From DAIDJD01 sp035485275 (GTDB lineage: Bacteria > Oederibacteriota > JAJYGY01 > DAIDJD01), in the NCBI GenBank assembly GCA_035485275.1, contig DATHOE010000011.1:82802-146801 (forward strand): DNA of 64,000 bases. Reading direction: 5' to 3'. Below the pieces are notes generated by a model. That model ran no database searches and had not been told where the DNA came from. It worked only from the letters and a program-made list of their open reading frames with translations. This document shows positions 58,037 to 64,000 of this stretch, one piece after another. A program made the translations under genes and the position numbers. Every line of letters begins with the position of its first letter. Positions within the stretch are counted from its first letter, which is position 1.

Positions 58037-59965
58037 ATGAATAACAGCATGTTAAAAGCCATCAGTTTCTGGGCCGTGTTGCTCTGCCTGCTACTGGTCG
58101 TGTTGTCCTCCGTCAAGAAGACGCAGGACCCGGACACCATGCGCTACTCGGACTTCTTGAGCCTGGCGGCCTCCGGCGGCCTGGCGGACGTGGATGTCGG
58201 CATGCCCAAGGACGGCCTGGGCTACATGCTGCACGTCACCAAGAAGGACGGCACCAAGTTCGACCTGATGGCGCCGACCAACGACCAGTACCTCTTCGAC
58301 GCGCTGCGCAAGGGCAACGTGCCCGTGAACGTGAAGCCGGACGAGCACGGCATCGGCGCGGTGCTGTTCCAGATCCTGATCGACTTCGGCCCCATGATCC
58401 TGCTGGTGGTGTTCTGGTTCTTCCTGATGAACCGCATGCAGGGCGGCGGGCCGGGCGGCGCGATCGCCTTCGGCAAGAGCCGCGCCAAGATGCTGCAGGG
58501 GACGGGCACGCGCGTGACCTTCGCGGACGTGGCCGGCGTGGAGGAGGCCAAGGAGGAGCTGGCCGAGATCATCGATTTCCTCAAGGACCCCGGCAAATAC
58601 CAGCGCCTCGGCGGCAAGATCCCCAAGGGTGTGCTGCTGCTGGGCCCTCCGGGCACGGGCAAGACCCTCCTGGCGCGCGCGGTGGCGGGCGAGGCCGGAC
58701 GGCCCTTCTTCAGCATCTCGGGCTCGGATTTCGTGGAGATGTTCGTCGGCGTCGGAGCCAGCCGGGTGCGGGACCTTTTCGACCAGGGCAAGAAGAGCGC
58801 GCCCTGCATCATCTTCATCGACGAGATCGACGCGGTCGGACGGCACCGCGGGGCCGGCCTGGGCGGCGGCCACGACGAACGCGAGCAGACCCTCAACGCC
58901 ATGCTGGTGGAGATGGACGGCTTCGAGGTCAACACCGGCGTCATACTGATGGCGGCGACGAACCGGCCCGACGTGCTGGATCCGGCCCTCACCCGGCCGG
59001 GGCGCTTCGACCGGCAGGTCACCGTGGACCGGCCCGACCTGGGCGGACGGGAAGCCATCCTCAAGGTGCATTCCAAGAACGTGATGATGGACGCCGGGGT
59101 GGACCTGAGGATACTGGCCCAGCGCACGGCCGGTTTCAGCGGCGCGGACCTGGCCAACCTCATCAATGAAGGCGCCCTCCTGGCCGCCCGCCGCGGCAAG
59201 AAGGCCGTGACCATGTCCGAGCTGACCGAGGCCATCGACCGCGTCTTCGCCGGGCCCCAGCGCCGCAGCCGCATCATGACCGAGCAGGAGAAGCTCAGCA
59301 CCGCCTACCACGAGGCCGGCCACGCCTTGGTGGGCCGCCTGCAGCCCAACTCGGACCCGATCCAGAAGATCTCCATCATCCCCCGCGGCTCAGCCATGCT
59401 CGGCTACACCATGAGCACGCCCAAGGAGGACCGCTTCACCCGCAACCGCAAGGAGCTGCTCTCCGACCTGGCCATGGCCATGGGCGGGCGCGCGGCGGAA
59501 CGCATCGTTTTCGACGAGCTGTCCACCGGGGCCGCCAGCGATCTGGAGGCCGCGACCAAGACGGCCCGGAACATGGTGACCCGCTACGGCATGAGCTCCA
59601 AGGTCGGCAGCGTCAGCTTCTCCGGCCGCCAGGAGGTCTTCATCGGCCGGGACTGGGGCAAGGAGCGCGACTATTCCGAGAAGACCGCGGAGGCCATCGA
59701 CTTCGAGGTGCGCCGCCTGGTCGAGGAGGCCGAGCGCAAGGCCATGGCCCTCTTGACCAAGAACCGCAAGCTCCTGGAGAAGCTGGCCATGGGGCTGATC
59801 GAACGTGAAGTGGTGGAAGGCAGCGAGCTGGACGCCCTGCTGGGCATCAAGCCGCCCAAGCCGCCCAAGGTGAACCCGCCCAAGGAAGGCGCGGCCCAAA
59901 GCGGGCCCACGCCCAGCGCGCCGGCCCCCATCATCGGCGTGCTTCCCTCGCCCAACCCGGCCTAA
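58037..59965 (+). CDS. ftsH: ATP-dependent zinc metalloprotease FtsH
   Basis: A 642-aa membrane-bound AAA+ protease. TM1 is at about 9-25 and TM2 at about 112-131, flanking a periplasmic domain. The AAA core has Walker A GPPGTGKT (203-210), Walker B CIIFIDEIDAVG, the pore motif FVGVGASRVRD and second region of homology NRPDVLDPALTRPGRFDR. The zinc site is HEAGH (425-429) with the third-ligand region DLEAATK. A Pro/Lys-rich tail (KPPKPPKVNPPK) is an extra. FtsH degrades misassembled membrane proteins and short-lived regulators. It follows tilS by 48 bp. Confidence 0.96.
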   Translation: MNNSMLKAISFWAVLLCLLLVVLSSVKKTQDPDTMRYSDFLSLAASGGLADVDVGMPKDGLGYMLHVTKKDGTKFDLMAPTNDQYLFDALRKGNVPVNVKPDEHGIGAVLFQILIDFGPMILLVVFWFFLMNRMQGGGPGGAIAFGKSRAKMLQGTGTRVTFADVAGVEEAKEELAEIIDFLKDPGKYQRLGGKIPKGVLLLGPPGTGKTLLARAVAGEAGRPFFSISGSDFVEMFVGVGASRVRDLFDQGKKSAPCIIFIDEIDAVGRHRGAGLGGGHDEREQTLNAMLVEMDGFEVNTGVILMAATNRPDVLDPALTRPGRFDRQVTVDRPDLGGREAILKVHSKNVMMDAGVDLRILAQRTAGFSGADLANLINEGALLAARRGKKAVTMSELTEAIDRVFAGPQRRSRIMTEQEKLSTAYHEAGHALVGRLQPNSDPIQKISIIPRGSAMLGYTMSTPKEDRFTRNRKELLSDLAMAMGGRAAERIVFDELSTGAASDLEAATKTARNMVTRYGMSSKVGSVSFSGRQEVFIGRDWGKERDYSEKTAEAIDFEVRRLVEEAERKAMALLTKNRKLLEKLAMGLIEREVVEGSELDALLGIKPPKPPKVNPPKEGAAQSGPTPSAPAPIIGVLPSPNPA

Positions 59966-59967
59966 GC

Positions 59968-60576
59968 ATGGCCGCTTCGCCCAGGGCGCGTAAGCCCAAA
60001 CCGCCCCGCGCCACCGACTTCAAGAAGATCGAGAAGGCGGTGCGCATGATCCTGGAGGCGGTGGGGGAGGACCCCGGGCGCGAGGGCCTGCGCGAGACGC
60101 CCTACCGGGTCGCCCGCATGTACGACGAGGTTTTTTCGGGCCTCAAGGTGGACCCCAAGGAAGTGCTCAAGGTCTTCAAGGACGAAGGCCACGAGGAGAT
60201 GGTCCTGCTCAAGGACATCCCCTTTTACAGCATGTGCGAACACCATCTGCTGCCCTTCGCCGGCTACGCCCACGTCTGCTACATACCCAGCCGCCACCAC
60301 CTGAGCGGCATCAGCAAGCTGGCCCGCGTGGTGGACGTCCTGTCCCGCAGGCCCCAGGTCCAGGAACGCCTGACCGGCCAGATCGCCGACACCCTGACCG
60401 AACGGCTCAAAGCCCAGGGGGTCCTGGTCGTGCTCGAGGCCGAGCACTTCTGCATGACCATGCGCGGGGTGCGCAAGGCGGGCAGCCGCATGGTGACCTC
60501 GGCGGTGCGCGGCAGCCTGGCCAGCAACGAAATGAGCCGCAAGGAAGCCCTCTCCCTCATCGGCAAGGTGGCCTGA
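59968..60576 (+). CDS. folE: GTP cyclohydrolase I
   Basis: A 202-aa enzyme catalysing the first step of tetrahydrofolate synthesis (GTP to dihydroneopterin triphosphate). Motifs: GEDPGREGLRETPYRVARMY, the zinc-binding CEHHLLPFAGYAHVCYIP, SGISKLARVVDVLSRRPQVQERLT and VEAEHFCMTMRGVRK (here LEAEHFCMTMRGV). The length is normal with a basic N-terminal extension of about 15 residues. It starts 2 bp after the ftsH stop and is followed by a terminator and then folP, so the folate genes are close neighbours. Confidence 0.96.
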   Translation: MAASPRARKPKPPRATDFKKIEKAVRMILEAVGEDPGREGLRETPYRVARMYDEVFSGLKVDPKEVLKVFKDEGHEEMVLLKDIPFYSMCEHHLLPFAGYAHVCYIPSRHHLSGISKLARVVDVLSRRPQVQERLTGQIADTLTERLKAQGVLVVLEAEHFCMTMRGVRKAGSRMVTSAVRGSLASNEMSRKEALSLIGKVA

Positions 60577-60629
60577 ACCGCCTCGGCGGCGTGGCCCATT
60601 GGCCGCCGCAGCAAAGTCCATGGACCGCG

Positions 60630-60658
60630 AGCCGCCGGCGGAGAGCCGACGGCTTTTT
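60630..60658 (+). terminator. Rho-independent terminator after folE
   Basis: AGCCG-c-CGGC-ggaga-GCCG-a-CGGCT (60630-60654) followed by five T. It would separate ftsH-folE from folP transcription, at least in part. Confidence 0.78.
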
Positions 60659-60720
60659 GCTATGGCCGGCTTCAGGCCCAATCGGGCTCCGTCCGGCCCT
60701 TGCTCCAGGCTCCTTAGGCC

Positions 60721-61578
60721 ATGCATCCCCACTTCGTGGAACTCCAGCGGCTCCTGACGGAACGTCCTTTGGTGATGGGCATCCTCAACGTGACGCCGGA
60801 CAGCTTCAGCGACGGCGGACGCTGGATCCAATCCGATGCGGCCGTGGCCCATGCCCTGGATATGGCCGCGGCCGGGGCGGATCTGATCGACGTCGGCGGG
60901 GAATCCACCCGCCCCGGCGCGCCCGGCGTCGGCATGGAAGAGGAGATGGCGCGCGTGCTGCCGGTCCTCTCGGCCCTGGGCAAGGCGCTGCCCGGCCTGC
61001 CCCTGAGCATTGACACGCAAAAGGCCGAGCTCGCCCGCCGGGCCGTGGAGGCGGGCGCCTGCCTGGTCAACGACGTCTCGGCCCTGACCCATGACCCAGC
61101 CATGGGGGCCACGGTGGCCGCCCTCGGCAGCGGGGTCTGCCTGATGCACCGCTTGGAAGCCCCAGCCGGCGCCGCTTGGTCGCCGGTGGAAGGCAGCCGT
61201 TACGGCGAGGAAGGCGTGAGCGCCGCCGTGATCAGCTTCCTCAAAGGGCGCCTGGAGGCCTGCGCGCGCGCCGGCATAGCCCGGGAAGCCGTGTGGCTGG
61301 ATCCCGGGCTGGGCTTCGGCAAGTCCGTGGCGGATAATCTGCGTTTGCTCAAGGATCTGCCGCTGCTGGCGGGCCTGGGCCTGCCCGTGCTGGTGGGTCC
61401 GTCGCGCAAGAGTTTCGTGGGAGCCGTCCTGGGGGGCTTATCCGTCGAGGAACGCCTGGAGGGCACCCTGGCCGCCTGCGCCGTGGCGCTGTGGCAGGGC
61501 GCGTCGGTGCTCAGGGTGCACGACGTGAAGGAGACGGTCCGGGTCCTGCGCATGGTCACGGCGACGAAATCCGCCTAG
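60721..61578 (+). CDS. folP: Dihydropteroate synthase
   Basis: A 285-aa TIM-barrel enzyme that joins dihydropterin pyrophosphate with p-aminobenzoate. Signatures: LVMGILNVTPDSFSDGGRW, DLIDVGGESTRPGAPGV, SIDTQKAELARRAVEAGACLVNDVSAL, LDPGLGFGKSVADNLRLL, PVLVGPSRKSFVGAVLG and RVHDVKETVRVLRM. The length and all substrate loops are typical. The ATG at 60721 lies about 65 bp after a terminator, so a separate promoter is likely. The usual GMD motif near VCLMHRLEAPAG is MHR instead, a minor variation. Confidence 0.95.
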   Translation: MHPHFVELQRLLTERPLVMGILNVTPDSFSDGGRWIQSDAAVAHALDMAAAGADLIDVGGESTRPGAPGVGMEEEMARVLPVLSALGKALPGLPLSIDTQKAELARRAVEAGACLVNDVSALTHDPAMGATVAALGSGVCLMHRLEAPAGAAWSPVEGSRYGEEGVSAAVISFLKGRLEACARAGIAREAVWLDPGLGFGKSVADNLRLLKDLPLLAGLGLPVLVGPSRKSFVGAVLGGLSVEERLEGTLAACAVALWQGASVLRVHDVKETVRVLRMVTATKSA

Positions 61579-61621
61579 GTTCGCGGACGGGTTTTCTAGG
61601 AATTCATAAGGAGTACGGTTT

Positions 61622-62965
61622 TTGAAACGCCACTTATTCGGCACCGACGGTATCCGCGGCACGGCCGGGCTTGATCCGGTCACGCCCGAGGTCTTCTTCA
61701 GCCTGGGCAAGGCGGCGGCGCATTATTTCGGCAAGGGCAAGCCCCGCCCGCGGCTCCTGATCGGCCGCGACACCCGCGAAAGCGGGCGGGCCCTGGACAA
61801 CGCCCTGGCCGCGGGTTTCGCCGCGGGCGGCGGGGAGGCCCTCAAAGCCGGGGTCCTGCCGACCCCCGCCATCGCGGTGCTCACAAGGCGCTACAAGGCC
61901 CAGGCCGGGGCCGTCCTGTCCGCCTCCCACAACCCCTTTGAGGACAACGGCCTGAAGTTCTTCAGCCCGGCCGGGGAGAAGCTGACCGACGCCCAGGAGG
62001 CGGAGCTGGAGTCCCTGCTCGCGCCCTCCGCCTTGGAGCGCGCCCGCCACCCCTTGGGTGTGGTCCGCGACCTGCCCGAGGCGGCCGAAGCCTACCGGCA
62101 TTTCGTGCTCAGCACCGTGCCCAAGGGCATGACTTTGAAGGGCATGAAGCTGGTGGTGGACTGCGGCCACGGCGCCTCCGGCGTCAGCACGCCCGAGGTC
62201 CTGCGCCGGCTCGGGGCCACGGTGCATGTCCTGCACAACGAGCCCGACGGCCGCAACATCAACCGCGCCAGCGGATCCACCCACCCCCAGGCCCTGCTCA
62301 AGGCCGTCCGGCGCCTGCGGGCCCACGCCGGCCTGGCCCATGACGGCGACGCCGACCGCGTGCTGATGGCCGACGAAAAAGGGCGCCTGGTGGACGGGGA
62401 CCGCATGATGGGCCTCTGCGCCCTGCACATGGCCGCCCACGGCGGCTTGCCCCGGCGCCTGCTGGTGGCCACGGTGATGAGCAACCTCGGTTTCGAGAAA
62501 GCCCTGGGCGTCCGCGGGATCACGGTTCTGCGCGCCGCCGTGGGCGACCGCTATGTCCTGGCGATGATGAAGGAACGCGGGGCGGTGCTGGGCGGGGAGC
62601 AGAGCGGGCACGTCATTTTCAGCCGCCTGCTCCCGACCGGCGACGGGCTGGTGACGGCCTTGCAGGTGCTTTCGGTGATGAGGCGCGAGCGCAAAAGCCT
62701 AAGCGAACTGGCCGGATTTTTCACCGAGGTCCCCCAGCTCCTGGTCAACGTCAAGGTGGCCGGGCGCGCGGACCTGGCCGGCATCGAGCCGGTGGCGGGC
62801 GCCATGGCCGCCGCGGAGCTTGAGCTGGAAGGCCAAGGCAGGGTGCTGGTGCGTTGGAGCGGCACGGAGCCCAAGGTCAGGGTCATGGTCGAAGGCCCCA
62901 GCCTTCCCCAGGTGGAACGCCTGGCCCACGGGATCGCGCGGGAGATCCAAAAGGCCCTGGGATGA
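61622..62965 (+). CDS. glmM: Phosphoglucosamine mutase
   Basis: A 447-aa enzyme that interconverts glucosamine-6-phosphate and glucosamine-1-phosphate for UDP-GlcNAc synthesis. Motifs: LFGTDGIRGTAG, the phosphoserine loop VLSASHNPFEDNG (Ser102), the metal-binding HDGDADRVLM, sugar-binding GGEQSGHVIF and phosphate-binding RWSGTEPKVRVMVEG. The start is TTG at 61622 with AAGGAG about 9 bp in front. It overlaps pdxJ by ATGA. Confidence 0.95.
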   Translation: MKRHLFGTDGIRGTAGLDPVTPEVFFSLGKAAAHYFGKGKPRPRLLIGRDTRESGRALDNALAAGFAAGGGEALKAGVLPTPAIAVLTRRYKAQAGAVLSASHNPFEDNGLKFFSPAGEKLTDAQEAELESLLAPSALERARHPLGVVRDLPEAAEAYRHFVLSTVPKGMTLKGMKLVVDCGHGASGVSTPEVLRRLGATVHVLHNEPDGRNINRASGSTHPQALLKAVRRLRAHAGLAHDGDADRVLMADEKGRLVDGDRMMGLCALHMAAHGGLPRRLLVATVMSNLGFEKALGVRGITVLRAAVGDRYVLAMMKERGAVLGGEQSGHVIFSRLLPTGDGLVTALQVLSVMRRERKSLSELAGFFTEVPQLLVNVKVAGRADLAGIEPVAGAMAAAELELEGQGRVLVRWSGTEPKVRVMVEGPSLPQVERLAHGIAREIQKALG

Positions 62966-63720
62966 GCGGAAGCGGGCCCAAACTTTGCGTCAATATCGAC
63001 CACATCGCCACCGTCCGCCAGGCCCGCCTCGAGGACGTGCCTGATCCGGTCGCGGCCGCGGCGTTTTGCGAGCGGGCCGGGGCCATCGGCATCACCGCCC
63101 ATCTGCGCGAGGACCGGCGGCACATCCAGGACCTGGACGTCGCGCGCCTGCGCAAGGCGGTGCGGGGCAAGTTCAACCTTGAGATGGCGGCCACCGACGA
63201 AATGGTGGCGATCGCGAAAAAAATCCGGCCGGACGAGGCCACCCTGGTGCCGGAGAAGCGCAAGGAGCTGACCACGGAAGGCGGCTTAAGGGTCTTCGGG
63301 GACCAATCCCGCATCGCCGCCGCGGTGGGCGCCTTGAAACGGAGCAGGATCGCTGTTTCGCTCTTCATCACCCCGGACGCGAGGGAAGTGGGGGCCTCGG
63401 CCGAGGCCGGCGCCGACGCGGTGGAGCTCCATACCGGCGCCTATGCCCGGGCCGCGCAGAACGGCGCCGCCGGCGCCCGCAAAGAGCTGCTGCGCCTCGC
63501 CCTCGCGTCGGACCGGGCCCGCGCCTTGGGGCTGGACGTGAACCTCGGCCACGGGCTGACCTACGGGAACGTGGGCGCGGTATGCGGCCTGGCGGGGATC
63601 GAGGATTTGAACATAGGCCACAACATCGTCGCCCGGGCCTGCCTGGTGGGCATGAGCCAGGCGGTCAAGGAAATGTTGGCGGCCATGAAGCGCGGATCCA
63701 AACTGAAAGGTAGAGCGTGA
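62962..63720 (+). CDS. pdxJ: Pyridoxine 5'-phosphate synthase
   Basis: A 252-aa TIM-barrel enzyme of the DXP-dependent vitamin B6 pathway (found mainly in Gram-negative bacteria). Motifs: CVNIDHIATVRQAR, ITAHLREDRRHIQD, FNLEMAATDEMV, TLVPEKRKELTTEGG, SLFITPDAREV, AVELHTGAYA and GHGLTYGNVG. The start overlaps the glmM stop and the stop overlaps the alaS start (GTGA), so the three genes are translationally coupled. Usually the partner acpS follows pdxJ; here alaS does. Confidence 0.95.
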   Translation: MSGSGPKLCVNIDHIATVRQARLEDVPDPVAAAAFCERAGAIGITAHLREDRRHIQDLDVARLRKAVRGKFNLEMAATDEMVAIAKKIRPDEATLVPEKRKELTTEGGLRVFGDQSRIAAAVGALKRSRIAVSLFITPDAREVGASAEAGADAVELHTGAYARAAQNGAAGARKELLRLALASDRARALGLDVNLGHGLTYGNVGAVCGLAGIEDLNIGHNIVARACLVGMSQAVKEMLAAMKRGSKLKGRA

Positions 63721-64000
63721 ACTCCAAAGACGTCCGTTCCGGTTTCCTCAAGTTTTTCGAGGGCCACGGCCACACCGTGAAGCCGTCCTCCTCGCTCATT
63801 CCGGACGACCCGGGCCTCCTCTTCACCGTGGCCGGCATGGTGCCGTTCAAGCCGCAGTTCCTGGGCCAGGTGAAGCTGGATTTCACCCGGGCCGCCACCT
63901 GCCAGAAGTGCATACGCACCAACGACATCGAGAACGTGGGCCGCACCCGCCGGCACCACACCTTTTTCGAGATGCTCGGGAATTTCAGCTTCGGCGACTA
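63717..64000 (+). CDS. alaS: Alanine-tRNA ligase, N-terminal part (cut by window end)
   Basis: The first 94 codons of alanyl-tRNA synthetase from a GTG overlapping the pdxJ stop. The start of the class II catalytic domain is plain: FLKFFEGHGHTVKPSSSLIPDDPGLLFTVAGMVPFKPQFLG, then CQKCIRTNDIENVGRTRRHHTFFEMLGNFSFGD, each matching conserved AlaRS blocks (read here in segments). The remainder of the gene is outside the window. Confidence 0.95.
   Translation, partial: MNSKDVRSGFLKFFEGHGHTVKPSSSLIPDDPGLLFTVAGMVPFKPQFLGQVKLDFTRAATCQKCIRTNDIENVGRTRRHHTFFEMLGNFSFGD

Noticed and set aside
58091..59323. Long minus-strand frames opposite ftsH
   Set aside because: Shadow of ftsH with His/Arg-rich composition and no similarity to any family.

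Overview
The window is a piece of a GC-rich bacterial chromosome. Export genes of the Wza/Wzc type, a predicted outer-membrane barrel protein and PdxJ point to a Gram-negative (diderm) organism. Nothing here fixes the phylum; the shuffled housekeeping order tilS-ftsH-folE-folP-glmM-pdxJ-alaS and the mixed signalling genes suggest a poorly sampled lineage. Several genes have a good -10 box only about 6-9 nt before the start codon, so leaderless transcription seems common.

Layout. (1) 1-7.3 kb: two-component signalling: the C-terminal receiver of a truncated hybrid kinase, a receiver-kinase, two stand-alone receivers and a 915-aa kinase-receiver-kinase fusion, with a small XRE regulator and a ROK-family sugar kinase between them. 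(2) 7.5-23.1 kb: an exopolysaccharide locus: GT87-like membrane protein, Wza-like exporter, Wzc-like BY-kinase, Wzx-like flippase, Wzy-like polymerase, five glycosyltransferases, an acyltransferase and two methyltransferases. Start and stop codons often overlap. (3) 23.2-24.2 kb: an outer-membrane barrel protein with a LysM-like tail. (4) 24,485-56,589: a 32.1-kb integrated element between a 39-bp copy of the 5' half of a tRNA-CAT gene and the intact tRNA gene. (5) 56.6-64 kb: the host block tRNA-CAT, tilS, ftsH, folE, folP, glmM, pdxJ and the start of alaS.

The element has a tyrosine integrase and excisionase-like gene at its right end, then (moving left) XRE, a zinc-ribbon/PH-like protein, a low-GC P-loop ATPase, a Replic_Relax-like protein, a VirD4-like coupling ATPase and ParB/ParA. 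I see no relaxase or type IV secretion channel, so it looks like a mobilizable rather than self-transmissible element. Its cargo includes a DUF3800 protein, a large Hanks-type kinase, a VanX-VanW-glycan-binding-membrane protein operon, a PD-(D/E)XK-like protein, a DUF4236-TPR protein, an HTH/HNH-like protein and an AlbA_2 (Schlafen-like) protein.

The most interesting locus is at 40.2-43.3 kb: a retron-type reverse transcriptase (NAxxH and VTG motifs both visible, catalytic WVDD). It is translationally coupled to an XRE protein, preceded by a tiny basic protein and a structured noncoding leader, and followed by a SAP-domain protein with a phage Mu F-like Cys/His tail; a terminator closes the operon. 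I interpret it as a candidate undescribed retron-like defence system. A second highlight is the 28.6-30.2 kb noncoding region, with three copies of a CGTAATGCATTACG palindrome, a ~170-bp inverted repeat, a polypurine tract and a 16-bp perfect hairpin: a candidate origin, transfer site or structured RNA.
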